Notes: generated from the letters alone by a model not told the origin. Shown: positions 22,840 to 31,542, numbered from the stretch's first letter. The stretch is 37,024 nucleotides of DNA from Syntrophobacterales bacterium (GCA_020060385.1 JAGVAH010000121.1:1-37024); one strand, 5' to 3'. Numbers and translations: made by a program.

Positions 22840-23998
22840 AGCTTTACCCCGCTCTTGCGACCATATTATCATGGTCAGCGCCCTGACCCTCGTGGCCCTG
22901 GGCCTGACCATGGTTTTTAATGCCAGCACGGTGATGGCCCAGGCCCAATATCAAGACCCCTATTTCTTCATCAAGCGCCAGGCCCTTTACGCCCTGCTGG
23001 GCGTGGGGGTCCTCTTCCTGGGGCGCACCATTAACTACCGGATCTATCAGCGTTTGGCCTATCCCTTTTTGTTCATTACTCTGATCGCCTTGATCCTGGT
23101 GTTTATCCCCGGTATTGGCGGCAAAGTGCGGGGCGCAGCCCGCTGGCTCAAGCTGGGCGCCTTTAACCTGCAGCCTTCGGAATTCGCCAAACTGGCCATG
23201 GCCCTGTTTCTGGCCTATTCCCTGACCAAAAAACAGGAAAAGATGAAGCATTTTTCCATCGGCTTCCTGCCCCATATGATGGTGGCCGGGGTCTTCATCA
23301 TCCTGGTGGGCCTGGAGCCGGACTTCGGCACGGCCATCACCATCGCCGCCATCGTCTTCACCATGCTCTTCATCGGCGGCACCCGCCTCACCCATATCCT
23401 GCTGGCCCTGGGGAGCGGCGTGGCCCTGGCCACGGTGATGGTCTTGCGGGACCCCAAGAAGCTGGGCCGGGTCTTTTCTTACCTGGACCCCTGGAAGTAC
23501 GGCCAGGACGTGGGGTATCAGCTTAAGCAATCCCTCCTGGCCATCGGCTCCGGCTGCCTCTTTGGGCTGGGGCCAGGACAGAGCCGGGCCAAACTCTTCT
23601 ACCTGCCGGACGCGCACACGGATTTCATCCTCTCCATCTTCAGCGAAGAGATGGGCCTGGTGGGTTTTCTCCTGGTTTTTTCCCTGTTTGTTATTCTGGT
23701 ATACCGGGGCCTGCGCCTCAGCTTCCGGGCCGAGGATGCCTTCGGCTCTTACCTGGCCCTGGGCCTCACCCTCCTCATCGGCCTGCCCGCGGTCATCAAC
23801 ATGGGGGTGGTCAGCGGCATCTTCCCCACCAAGGGGCTGTCCCTGCCCTTTCTCAGCTACGGCGGCTCCTCGCTGCTGGCCAACCTGCTGGCAGTGGGCA
23901 TCCTCTTGAATATCAGCAGCCAGGCCAAACGTGTGGTGCGGGTGGTGGGCAGGCCGCAGGTGCAGAAGAAGCAGGATGAGGGAGGAGGACCGGGATAG
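22823..23998 (+). CDS. ftsW: FtsW, septal SEDS peptidoglycan polymerase
   Basis: 391 aa from ATG at 22823 inside the murD end; GGTGGAGGAACTGCGGG lies upstream. About ten membrane helices. SEDS signature stretches are present: GAARWLKLGAFNLQPSEFAK, LEPDFGTAITI, DAHTDFILSIFSEEMG, and INMGVVSGIFPTKGLSLPF with LSYGGSSLL. FtsW polymerises lipid II at the septum and pairs with FtsI. The last residues (KKQDEGGGPG) are Gly/Lys-rich and run into a short CAGGGGTCAGGGGTCAGG repeat. Confidence 0.95.
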   Translation: MQKNPEALPRSCDHIIMVSALTLVALGLTMVFNASTVMAQAQYQDPYFFIKRQALYALLGVGVLFLGRTINYRIYQRLAYPFLFITLIALILVFIPGIGGKVRGAARWLKLGAFNLQPSEFAKLAMALFLAYSLTKKQEKMKHFSIGFLPHMMVAGVFIILVGLEPDFGTAITIAAIVFTMLFIGGTRLTHILLALGSGVALATVMVLRDPKKLGRVFSYLDPWKYGQDVGYQLKQSLLAIGSGCLFGLGPGQSRAKLFYLPDAHTDFILSIFSEEMGLVGFLLVFSLFVILVYRGLRLSFRAEDAFGSYLALGLTLLIGLPAVINMGVVSGIFPTKGLSLPFLSYGGSSLLANLLAVGILLNISSQAKRVVRVVGRPQVQKKQDEGGGPG

Positions 23999-24000
23999 AA

Positions 24001-24074
24001 CAGGGGTCAGGGGTCAGGAAGAATTAAGATTTATAGGACTATCTTTTCTACTGCTCACTGCTTACTGCTCACGG
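24001..24074. repeat. Tandem CAGGGGT / CTGCTCACTGCTTACTG spacer repeats
   Basis: CAGGGGTCAGGGGTCAGG at 24001-24018 and CTACTGCTCACTGCTTACTG with GCTCAC at 24048-24073 fill the 94-bp gap between ftsW and murG. They resemble the CAGTG-type repeats near 7600 and 10377. Confidence 0.6.
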
Positions 24075-24092
24075 TTTAGATGGGGATGGAAA

Positions 24093-25169
24093 ATGGACCT
24101 GAGGGTGGTCATTGCCGGGGGCGGCACCGGGGGGCATCTCTTCCCGGGGATCGCCATCGCCCAGGAGTTTCAGTCTTCCCTGGGAGCGGCCGTGACCTTC
24201 CTCACTACCCCCAAGGCGGTGACCGCCCGGATCCTGGAACGCTACGGCTTTCCCTGGGAAGTGATCGCCAGCCGGGCCTTAAAGGGGCAAGGACCGTGGA
24301 GCCGCATCCGCACTCTTATGGGCCTGCCGGGGAATGTCTGGGAGGCCCGGACCCGGCTCCGGACCCTGGCGCCGCACCTGGTCCTGGGCATGGGGGGCTA
24401 CGCCTCCGGGCCCGTGGGGGTGGCGGCCTATCTGTTGGGCCTCCCTTTGGTGATCCACGAGCAAAACGCCATCCCCGGGGTGGCCAACCGCTGGCTGGCC
24501 AAATTGGCCCGGCGCATATTTTTGTCCTTTCCGGACACCGCCGGCAGTTATCCCCGGGAGCGGACGGTGTGGACCGGCAACCCCATCCGGCCGGAATTTT
24601 TGGCGCCGCCCCCGGAGCGGCCCGAAACGCCCTTTACGGTGCTGATCATGGGGGGGAGCCAGGGCGCGCACAGTCTCAACCTGGCAGCCCTGGGGGCCCT
24701 GCCCTTGCTGGCGGACCTTAAGGGGCAACTTAACTTTCTGCACATCACCGGCAAGGAGGACCGGGAGGAAGTGGCCGAGGGTTACCAAAAGGCCGGTTTT
24801 GCCGCGGCGGTGGCTGATTTCACCCCGGAGGTGCCCGCCTGGATGGGCCGGGCCCATCTGGCGGTCTGCCGGGCCGGGGCCTCCACCCTGGCGGAGCTCA
24901 CGGCCCTGGGGCGGGCCGCGTTGCTGGTCCCTTTCCCTTTCGCGGCCAACAACCATCAGGAGTTTAACGCCCGCTTCCTGGCCGACGCGGGTGCCGCGGA
25001 ATTAATTTTGAATAAAGATTTTACCCCGGAGATTCTGGCTGATAAGATAAAACAATTCATATCGTCTCCCGATTCTTTGGCGGCCATGGAAACGGTCAGC
25101 CGCTCCCTGGCCAAGCCGGACGCGGCCCAAGAGATCGTCCGGGGCTGCCTGGATTTGCTGAAAATGTAA
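24093..25169 (+). CDS. murG: UDP-GlcNAc transferase MurG
   Basis: 358 aa from ATG at 24093, preceded by GGGGATGGAAA. The GT28 fold: N-terminal VVIAGGGTGGHLFPGIAIA, HEQNAIPGVANRWLA for lipid I and membrane contact, IMGGSQGAHSLN, and CRAGASTLAELTALG for UDP-GlcNAc. It makes lipid II from lipid I at the inner membrane. An upstream in-frame stretch of 54 codons is derived from spacer repeats and is not included. The normal next gene murC is displaced by a 1-kb insert. Confidence 0.96.
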   Translation: MDLRVVIAGGGTGGHLFPGIAIAQEFQSSLGAAVTFLTTPKAVTARILERYGFPWEVIASRALKGQGPWSRIRTLMGLPGNVWEARTRLRTLAPHLVLGMGGYASGPVGVAAYLLGLPLVIHEQNAIPGVANRWLAKLARRIFLSFPDTAGSYPRERTVWTGNPIRPEFLAPPPERPETPFTVLIMGGSQGAHSLNLAALGALPLLADLKGQLNFLHITGKEDREEVAEGYQKAGFAAAVADFTPEVPAWMGRAHLAVCRAGASTLAELTALGRAALLVPFPFAANNHQEFNARFLADAGAAELILNKDFTPEILADKIKQFISSPDSLAAMETVSRSLAKPDAAQEIVRGCLDLLKM

Positions 25170-25192
25170 GATACGCTGGAACCTAAAAACCT

Positions 25193-25238
25193 ACGCCACC
25201 CCCACCCTAACCCTCCCCCCTCAAGGGGGAGGGGATAA
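25193..25238 (+). repeat. Left 46-bp terminal inverted repeat of the DUF559 element
   Basis: Starts ACGCCACCCCCACCCTAACC and ends AGGGGATAA. It is the exact reverse complement, over all 46 bases, of 25745-25790. Its inner half (CCCTCCCCCC-tcaa-GGGGGAGGGG) is itself a hairpin. Confidence 0.95.
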
Positions 25239-25266
25239 AACACTGGCTTTTGGGGGCTAAGTAGAT

Positions 25267-25620
25267 ATGAATGACCTTGTCGGTCTTTCCAGAAATCTAA
25301 GGAAAAACCAGACTGACGCGGAAAGCCGATTATGGCGGCATTTACGGGGAAAAAACTTAGAAGGGTTAAGGTTCAGAAGGCAGCACCCCATCGGCAGATA
25401 CATTGTAGACTTCGTCTGCCTTGAAAAACGATTGGTCCTGGAAATTGACGGCGGCCAGCACGGAGAGGAAGCAGGGCAAATCAAAGATAACGAACGGGAT
25501 CATTGGTTAAGGACGGAAGGATACCAGGTCTTAAGATTTTGGAATAACGACGTCTTAACCAACCTGGAAGGCGTCATGGACATGATAAGGGCAAATGTCC
25601 TCCCTGATTCTGAAGACTGA
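25267..25620 (+). CDS. DUF559 family, PD-(D/E)xK nuclease-like protein
   Basis: 117 aa. The compact Vsr/restriction-endonuclease-like fold is visible as SRNLRKNQTDAESRLWRHL, FRRQHPIGRYIVDFVC with D48, and LVLEIDGGQH with E59, D61 and H65; these are the expected metal-binding residues of DUF559 (PF04480). A later DHWLRTEGYQVLRFWNNDVL is the conserved C-terminal strand-helix. The active site looks intact, so a DNA nick or cut is plausible but unproven. The gene is less GC-rich than its neighbours and is framed by the 46-bp inverted repeats. Start ATG at 25267 has only a distant GGGGG upstream. Confidence 0.9.
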   Translation: MNDLVGLSRNLRKNQTDAESRLWRHLRGKNLEGLRFRRQHPIGRYIVDFVCLEKRLVLEIDGGQHGEEAGQIKDNERDHWLRTEGYQVLRFWNNDVLTNLEGVMDMIRANVLPDSED

Positions 25621-25744
25621 TAGAAAAAAGATACTCAATAAAACTGATGGCAAACCAAAAAAAGAAAACTGCCAACATACGAAGAGCATAAAAAAAGAAT
25701 GAGCCAAAAAGCACTTTCGCCAAAAAGCACCGATGTCTTTGCTC

Positions 25745-25790
25745 TTATCCCCTCCCCCTTGAGGGGGGAGGGTTAGGGTGGGGGTGGCGT
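25745..25790 (-). repeat. Right 46-bp terminal inverted repeat of the DUF559 element
   Basis: Exact reverse complement of 25193-25238. The 124 bases between the DUF559 stop and this repeat hold no ORF but include two short GC(C)AAAAAGCAC repeats (25703-25730). Confidence 0.95.
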
Positions 25791-25868
25791 CTTAAATGCG
25801 GTAGATGGGACAAGGAAGTCTGACTCCATATATGTAGGATTTTGTCATTTCGCAAGGGAGATTTCGAC

Positions 25869-26180
25869 ATGGAGGTTTGTAAAAACAAAATTTCTAATCG
25901 ATACTTTATTTTTATTGAGGATACTGGTAATGCTGAGACGCTTCTTGTAACGCCAGAAGCTCAAATCAAATCTTTGAAGGGTGATCTTTTTGAAGAACTA
26001 GAAGACCAGGAAGAAAATTATCTACTGCAACATAATCTAGTCACAGAGGCTCAAGTCCAACGGGTTCACGAATACTATAAAAGTCGTTCAGATGAGATCA
26101 TTGATAATTTTGAGGAAATGTCACACTATGATCAGAAAAGACTTTTACAGGCACTGCAAAAAATGGTTGCCGATAAATAA
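25869..26180 (+). CDS. AT-rich orphan protein, unknown
   Basis: 103 aa from ATG at 25869, preceded by a good AAGGGAG site; an in-frame TTG 27 bases upstream is less likely. The base and codon use (many AAA, ATT, TTT, GAT) differ sharply from the GC-rich dcw genes on both sides. The protein is acidic, with a beta-like N-terminus (NRYFIFIEDTGNAETLLVTP) and two helical stretches (LFEELEDQEENYLL; VQRVHEYYKSRSDEIIDNF). No signal, membrane segment or known motif. It is 78 bases past the DUF559 element and probably arrived by transfer. Function not recognised; a small cytoplasmic accessory or immunity-like protein is only speculation. Confidence 0.7.
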   Translation: MEVCKNKISNRYFIFIEDTGNAETLLVTPEAQIKSLKGDLFEELEDQEENYLLQHNLVTEAQVQRVHEYYKSRSDEIIDNFEEMSHYDQKRLLQALQKMVADK

Positions 26181-26246
26181 TCATGAAACAGATTGTGGCG
26201 TTGGTGATATAGATAAGGTATGGGACACTTTCCAATTTCTTAAAAT

Positions 26247-27656
26247 ATGACTGATATCAAACACTACCACTTCATCGGCGTTGGCGGCATCGGCATGAGC
26301 GGCCTAGCGGAGCTCTTGGTGCGCCGCGGGCATGCGGTGAGCGGCTCCGACCTGGCGGCCAATGCCATCACCGCCCGCCTGGAGACCCTGGGGGTGCGTT
26401 TCCATGAGGGACATCAGCCGGAAAACCTGGGAGACGCCGATATCGTGGTCCATTCCACCGCGGTGCAGGAGGATAACCCGGAGCTGGCCGCGGCCCGGGC
26501 CCAGGGCCTGACGGTGCTGCGCCGGGGCGAGATGCTGGCCCGGCTGATGGCCGGACATTTCCAGATCGCCATCACCGGCGCCCACGGCAAGACTTCCACC
26601 ACCGCCATGGTGGCCGCCATCCTCCGGGCCGGGGGCCTGGACCCCACGGTGCTGGTGGGGGCCCTCTGGGACAGCCTGGGCTCCAACGCGGTCCTGGGCC
26701 GGGGCGAGTATTTCGTGGCCGAAGCGGATGAAAGCGACGCCTCCTTTGCCTATCTGCAGCCCCAGATCACGGTGATCACCAACCTGGACCGGGAACATCT
26801 GGATTATTACCGGGACCTGGCCCATATCCAGGAAACTTTCGCAGGTTATTTGGCCGCTCTCCGCCCGGACGCCCGGGTGGTGGCCTGGCGGGACGACCCC
26901 CACCTGGCCCCGGTTCTCCAGGCCGCCTGCCGGCCCTTGCTGACTTATAGCCTCCAACCGGGGGCCGACTTTCTCGCCGCGGAAATAGAACCCCGGGAAT
27001 TGGGCACCAGTTTCCGCCTCTTTTATCAGGCCCGGGACCTGGGCCGGGTGACCCTGCCTTTGACCGGCAGGCATTACGTGCTTAACGCCATGGCCGCCTG
27101 CGCGGTGGCCCAGACCCTGGGCCTGGATTTTTCCGTGTGGCGCCAGGGCTTGCAAGACCTGGGGCAGATTCACCGCCGCTGCCAGCCCAAGGGCGAGGCC
27201 CGGGGCATCCTGGTGCTGGACGACTACGGCCACCATCCCACGGAGATCAACACCACTATCAACGCCCTGGCCCAGGCCTTTCCGGAGCGCCGCCTGGTGG
27301 TGGCCTTCCAGCCCCACCGCTACAGCCGCACCCAGGCCCTGCTGCCGGACTTCTTCCCGGTCTTCGGCCAGGCCAAGATGGTCTTTGTCACCGAGATTTA
27401 CGGGGCCGGGGAAAGAAGGCTGGAAGGGGTCACAGGCCGGGCCATTTATGAAGGCATCCGCCATGCCGGCCACCCCGCGGTGCATTTCGTGGCGGAAAAC
27501 GGGATCACTGCGGATATTATTCTGGACCACCTGCACCCCGGGGACCTGGTCCTCACCCTGGGGGCCGGAGACATTTGGAAAACCGGGGAAGAGCTGCTGG
27601 CGCGGCTTAAAGCCAAGCCAGCCGAACTTGGCCAGCGCCTGCCGGGAGAAAAGTAA
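26247..27656 (+). CDS. murC: UDP-MurNAc:L-alanine ligase MurC
   Basis: 469 aa. N-terminal HFIGVGGIGMSGLAELL, P-loop ITGAHGKTSTTAMV, VAEADESDASF, and DDYGHHPTEI are the MurC signatures. It adds L-alanine to UDP-MurNAc, the first peptide step. No strong ribosome site precedes the ATG, and the sequence just upstream is AT-rich foreign DNA, so its translation signals may have been altered by the insert. The stop overlaps the ftsQ start (TAATG). murB and ddl, which often lie next, are missing. Confidence 0.95.
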   Translation: MTDIKHYHFIGVGGIGMSGLAELLVRRGHAVSGSDLAANAITARLETLGVRFHEGHQPENLGDADIVVHSTAVQEDNPELAAARAQGLTVLRRGEMLARLMAGHFQIAITGAHGKTSTTAMVAAILRAGGLDPTVLVGALWDSLGSNAVLGRGEYFVAEADESDASFAYLQPQITVITNLDREHLDYYRDLAHIQETFAGYLAALRPDARVVAWRDDPHLAPVLQAACRPLLTYSLQPGADFLAAEIEPRELGTSFRLFYQARDLGRVTLPLTGRHYVLNAMAACAVAQTLGLDFSVWRQGLQDLGQIHRRCQPKGEARGILVLDDYGHHPTEINTTINALAQAFPERRLVVAFQPHRYSRTQALLPDFFPVFGQAKMVFVTEIYGAGERRLEGVTGRAIYEGIRHAGHPAVHFVAENGITADIILDHLHPGDLVLTLGAGDIWKTGEELLARLKAKPAELGQRLPGEK

Positions 27657-28537
27657 TGGCCTGGAGTTCCGCCAAACTGAAACCGCAACGCCCGGTGAAG
27701 AAAGAGGGAGTCTTCCGGCGTAAGCGTAATAGTTATCGCCGCCGGGATAAAGGCTCCTCCACCAGGTATTGGCCTTGGGCGGTATTTCTCCCCATGGGCC
27801 TTCTGACCCTGGCCGCCCTGGGCCTGGGACTGGCCCTCCTCTATTATCAAGTCTTGAACTGGAATTTGTTTTTCATTAAAGATGCCCAGAACATTGAAAT
27901 CACGGGTCTCAAGCGGCTGCAACCGGAACTCGTCCTCAAACTGGCCAAGCTGGGTCCCCACACCAACCTCCTGGCACTGAGGCCCTTCCAGGTGGAACAG
28001 ACCCTGGAAACCCACCCCTGGATCGCCCGGGCCACCCTGACCCGCCAGTGGCCCCATCGCGTCTCTCTGCAAATTCAGGAACGGGAGCCGGTGGCCCTGG
28101 TGCAGGTGGGAGAGCTCCATTATGTGGACCGCCGGGGCAATCTCTTTAAGCCCTTGTCTCCCGGCGATCCCCATGATTTTCCCATCATCACCGGGTTGCC
28201 CCGGGAATTTTTCTCCCCCCGGCAAGTGGCCTTGCCGGGGACCATGGACCGGATCATTAAGTTAATGGACCTCCTCAAGAACGCGCCGCCTCCCCTCAAC
28301 CTGGAGAACGTCTCCGAAATCCATGTGGACCTGGAGCGGGGACTGACACTGTTTGCCAACGGCCTGGGAGCCGGGGTGGATCTGGGCAGGGGGCAATTTC
28401 CGGAAAAATTGCAGCGGTTGGCCCAGGCCTGGCCGGTAATCACCAAAAAAGGATTTCTGCCCCAGGCCGCGCGCATTAATCTCGACTATCCCCAGAAGGT
28501 CCTCCTGAGCCTTAAGGGGATGGAAGAAAACCAATAG
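27656..28537 (+). CDS. ftsQ: Cell division protein FtsQ
   Basis: 293 aa: basic cytoplasmic tail (about 1-37, many Lys/Arg), one membrane helix (about 40-66), a POTRA domain beginning at FFIKDAQNIEITGLKRL (about 72-143), and a beta-rich FtsQ domain containing WPHRVSLQIQEREPVALVQ and YVDRRGNLF. FtsQ scaffolds FtsB/FtsL in the divisome. The start shares one base with the murC stop, indicating coupling. The protein ends with a short polar tail. Confidence 0.93.
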   Translation: MAWSSAKLKPQRPVKKEGVFRRKRNSYRRRDKGSSTRYWPWAVFLPMGLLTLAALGLGLALLYYQVLNWNLFFIKDAQNIEITGLKRLQPELVLKLAKLGPHTNLLALRPFQVEQTLETHPWIARATLTRQWPHRVSLQIQEREPVALVQVGELHYVDRRGNLFKPLSPGDPHDFPIITGLPREFFSPRQVALPGTMDRIIKLMDLLKNAPPPLNLENVSEIHVDLERGLTLFANGLGAGVDLGRGQFPEKLQRLAQAWPVITKKGFLPQAARINLDYPQKVLLSLKGMEENQ

Positions 28538-28547
28538 GATTAGCAAA

Positions 28548-29783
28548 GTGCCACAGGATTTAATAGTCGGGTTGGACATCGGCACCACCAAGATCTGCGC
28601 GGTGGTGGGGGAAGTGCGGGACCGGCAGGTGGAGATAATAGGATTGGGGACCGCGCCCACCGCCGGGGGGTTGCGCAAAGGGGTGGTGGTGAATATCGAA
28701 AACACCGTCCGCTCCATCCGCAAGGCCGTGGAAGAAGCCGAAACCATGGCCGGCTGCGAGATCCGCACCGTTTTTGCGGGGGTGGGAGGCGGCCAGACCA
28801 AAGGCTTCAACAGTCACGGCATCATCGCCATCAAGGACCGGGAGGTGAGCCAGGCCGACGTGGAGCGGGTCATCGACGCGGCCCGGACCATCGCCATCCC
28901 TTCGGACCGGGAAGTGATCCACACCCTGGTCCAGGACTTCATGATCGACGGCCAGGACGGCATCAAGGACCCCATCGGCATCCACGGGGTGCGTCTGGAA
29001 TGCAAGGTCCACATCGTCACCGGCGCGGTGACCGCGCTGAACAATATCATCAAATGCGCCAACCGGGCCGGGCTGGAAGTGGGGGGCATCGCCCTGCAGA
29101 GTCTGGCTTCCGGGGAAGCGGTGCTCACCGAGGAAGAGAAGGAACTGGGGGTGGCCCTGGTGGATTTCGGCGGCGGCACCACGGATTTGGCCATCTTTTC
29201 CGAAAACGCCCTGCGCCATAATTTCGTCCTGCCCGTGGGGGGGAATAACCTCACCAACGACATCGCCATCGGCCTGCCCTCCTCCCTGCAAAACGCCGAA
29301 GAGCTGAAGAAGCATTATGGCTGCTGCCTCAATGTCATTCCGGACCCCCAGGAGCTGGTGGAGGTCCCGGGCCTGGGCGGACGGAAATCCAAGAGCCTGC
29401 CCCGGGGCAAGCTCTCTGAGATCGTCCATCTCCGGGTGGCGGAAATCCTTAACTACGTGGCCAAGGAGATCAACCGGGCCGGATTTGCCAACCCCCTGAT
29501 CTCCGGGGCGGTCCTCACCGGCGGCACCTCCCTGGTGGAAGGGCTGCCGGAGCTGGCGGAGGAAATTTTCAACCTGCCCACCCGCCGGGGTTATCCCACG
29601 GGTGTGGGCGGTCTCTCTGACGTCATTCACGACCCGGCTTATGCCACCGCGGTGGGCCTGGTACTCTATGCCCATCGCACCCAACAGAACCAGCAGCGAC
29701 GCCGGGGCCGCAGCAGCCGCCCCAGCGGCGCCTCGGGCGGTTTTTGGGCCCGGTTAAAAAGTTGGTTCCGGGAGGTGGTATAA
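28548..29783 (+). CDS. ftsA: Cell division protein FtsA
   Basis: 411 aa, actin-like ATPase. LIVGLDIGTTKICAVVGEV is the phosphate-1 loop; the SHS2/1C region follows; VALVDFGGGTTDLAIF is phosphate-2; SGAVLTGGTSLVEGLPELA is the adenosine loop. A C-terminal amphipathic helix (FWARLKSWFREVV) is the membrane anchor after an Arg/Ser-rich linker. FtsA tethers FtsZ to the membrane. Start is GTG at 28548 with a weak AGGATTA upstream. The 511-bp gap before ftsZ is unusual. Confidence 0.96.
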   Translation: MPQDLIVGLDIGTTKICAVVGEVRDRQVEIIGLGTAPTAGGLRKGVVVNIENTVRSIRKAVEEAETMAGCEIRTVFAGVGGGQTKGFNSHGIIAIKDREVSQADVERVIDAARTIAIPSDREVIHTLVQDFMIDGQDGIKDPIGIHGVRLECKVHIVTGAVTALNNIIKCANRAGLEVGGIALQSLASGEAVLTEEEKELGVALVDFGGGTTDLAIFSENALRHNFVLPVGGNNLTNDIAIGLPSSLQNAEELKKHYGCCLNVIPDPQELVEVPGLGGRKSKSLPRGKLSEIVHLRVAEILNYVAKEINRAGFANPLISGAVLTGGTSLVEGLPELAEEIFNLPTRRGYPTGVGGLSDVIHDPAYATAVGLVLYAHRTQQNQQRRRGRSSRPSGASGGFWARLKSWFREVV

Positions 29784-30294
29784 TTTCCATAAAAGTGTAT
29801 AAACTAGATTATGTAGCAACAATTGAGTGGATATGAATAACTGGCAGCTCACAACCATTTAGAGGTCGCGGTGGCCCAGGAGGTCCCAAAATCTCCCTCA
29901 AATAAATTGCCGTTTAAATTTCAACTGATAGCTTTTTTTGTATCCTTTTTTTCTGAACCCCTATGAAAATCGATGGAAATATCAGGAAACGAGAGATTGG
30001 TCATAGACCTCCCGTATACCGCTGCCTGGCCCGAAGAGCGGGATAACTTACTTTAACTAATGATAATTGTTAATTTAATTAATATGCCTCGAAAAACCTT
30101 TGAGGGCCAGCCCTGGAGGGGTTCAGGGGTGCCACGAGGCAGAGACTTGGTAATCTAAATTTGGCTGCATCTCCTTTGACCGGGTTAGTGGGGGAGGCTA
30201 ATATTTCCCCCCAAGGAAAGGTGATCTTCTCTTCCTGCAAGGCCTGGCCCGCAGGGAAAATGCCCGGAAAGATGCTGCCAAGGGGGTGGTGGGT
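29784..30294 (+). other. Long ftsA-ftsZ spacer with a structured leader candidate
   Basis: No gene is seen in these 511 bp. The left half is AT-rich, with a strongly AT-rich block at 30050-30085 that may hold a promoter. To the right, GCCTCG (30086-30091) pairs with CGAGGC (30135-30140) around smaller GC-rich stems, and GGGGGA (30190-30195) pairs with TCCCCC (30206-30211). It may be an ftsZ leader that sets its level apart from ftsA. Confidence 0.5.
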
Positions 30295-31512
30295 ATGAAG
30301 ATACAATTGGTGCCCAATGAATTATCTGCAAAAATCAAGGTGATAGGAGTTGGCGGGGCCGGCGGCAACGCCATCAATGACATGATCACCTCCCAGATGG
30401 CGGGGGTGGATTTCATGGCCGCCAACACCGATGCCCAGGCTCTGGAACGGAGTCTGGCCTCGGTCAAGATCCAGTTGGGGTCCACGGTAACCAGGGGGTT
30501 GGGGGCCGGAGGCGACCCGGAAATGGGCCGTAACGCCACCCTGGAGGAAAGCGAACGCATCAAGCAGGTGATCCAGGGCGCGGACATGGTGTTCATCGCC
30601 GCGGGCATGGGGGGAGGCACCGGCACCGGCGGCGCGCCGGTGATCGCCGAGATTAGCCGGGATATGGGCGCGCTCACCGTGGCCGTGGTCAGCAAACCCT
30701 TCGAGTTCGAAGGCAAGATGAAAAGGCGTCTGGCCGACAGCGGCATCGAAGATCTCCGCAAAGTGGTGGACACCATCATCACCATACCCAATGATCAGCT
30801 TTTCAAACTGAGCTCGAAGAACTCCCGCATCAAGGACGTCTTCGCCATGGCCAACGAGGTCCTGGGCTTTGCCGTGCGGGGTATTTCCGACCTGATCATG
30901 GTGCCCGGTTTCGTCAACCTGGATTTCGCGGACGTGCGCACCATCATGCGGGAGAGGGGCATGGCCCTGATGGGCACCGGCATCTCCGGCGGCGCCAGCC
31001 GCGCCTGTGAGGCCGCGCAGAAGGCCATCTCCAGCCCTCTGCTGGAGGATATCTCCATCAGGGGCGCCCGGGGCATTTTGATCAACATCACCTCTTCCCC
31101 GGATATCTCCATGGAAGAACTGAAGGAAATCTGCGGCATCATCCAGGAAGAGGCCGACGAAGAAGCCATCATCAAATGGGGCCTGGTTTACGACGAAGGC
31201 CTGAACGAAGAGATCCGGGTCACCGTTATCGCCACCGGCTTGGGCAAACGTCCTGAAATCGGCCGCATCCCCTGGGCCCCCCAGGTAGCTGTTACGCAGT
31301 CCGAAATCGACGACCTGGAAATCCCCACCATCCTGCGCAAAGCCTCGGAAATACCGTCTGCGGCTGCCAGCGCGGATGGCCGCCAGCCGGAAAAAAGACC
31401 CGCTCCCAACCTGGGGGTGGTGGCCGCCAAAAAATATATCGTCCACCCGGACCTGGCCTACGAGGAAAACGAATTGGACACCCCGCCTTTCTTAAGGAGG
31501 GCTGATCACTAA
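30295..31512 (+). CDS. ftsZ: Cell division protein FtsZ
   Basis: 405 aa from ATG at 30295; GTGs nine and six bases upstream are in frame but AGGGGG fits the ATG. Tubulin-like GTPase: IKVIGVGGAGGNAIND, the signature GMGGGTGTGGAPV (near 104-116), and the synergy loop NLDFADVRTIM. A linker leads to the C-terminal peptide LDTPPFLRRADH, which binds FtsA. It forms the Z ring. A strong terminator follows 30 bases after the stop, ending the cluster. Confidence 0.97.
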   Translation: MKIQLVPNELSAKIKVIGVGGAGGNAINDMITSQMAGVDFMAANTDAQALERSLASVKIQLGSTVTRGLGAGGDPEMGRNATLEESERIKQVIQGADMVFIAAGMGGGTGTGGAPVIAEISRDMGALTVAVVSKPFEFEGKMKRRLADSGIEDLRKVVDTIITIPNDQLFKLSSKNSRIKDVFAMANEVLGFAVRGISDLIMVPGFVNLDFADVRTIMRERGMALMGTGISGGASRACEAAQKAISSPLLEDISIRGARGILINITSSPDISMEELKEICGIIQEEADEEAIIKWGLVYDEGLNEEIRVTVIATGLGKRPEIGRIPWAPQVAVTQSEIDDLEIPTILRKASEIPSAAASADGRQPEKRPAPNLGVVAAKKYIVHPDLAYEENELDTPPFLRRADH

Positions 31513-31542
31513 CAGACGGCTTGCAGTTTTCGGTCTTTAATA

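Larger units (their letters stand above)
25193..25790 (+). mobile_element. 598-bp element: perfect 46-bp inverted repeats around a DUF559 gene
   Basis: The two ends are perfect inverted repeats and the only gene between them is the DUF559 nuclease-like ORF. The flanks (AACCT and CTTAAATG) share at most a 2-bp CT, so no clear target duplication is seen. No transposase is present. It sits between murG and murC, where dcw clusters are normally uninterrupted. The mobility of the unit is inferred from its symmetry and position. Confidence 0.65.

Noticed and set aside
26304-27536. Long minus-strand ORF over murC
   Set aside because: Antisense shadow of a clear MurC; no motif and biased composition.
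28560-29684. Long minus-strand ORF over ftsA
   Set aside because: Antisense shadow of a clear FtsA.
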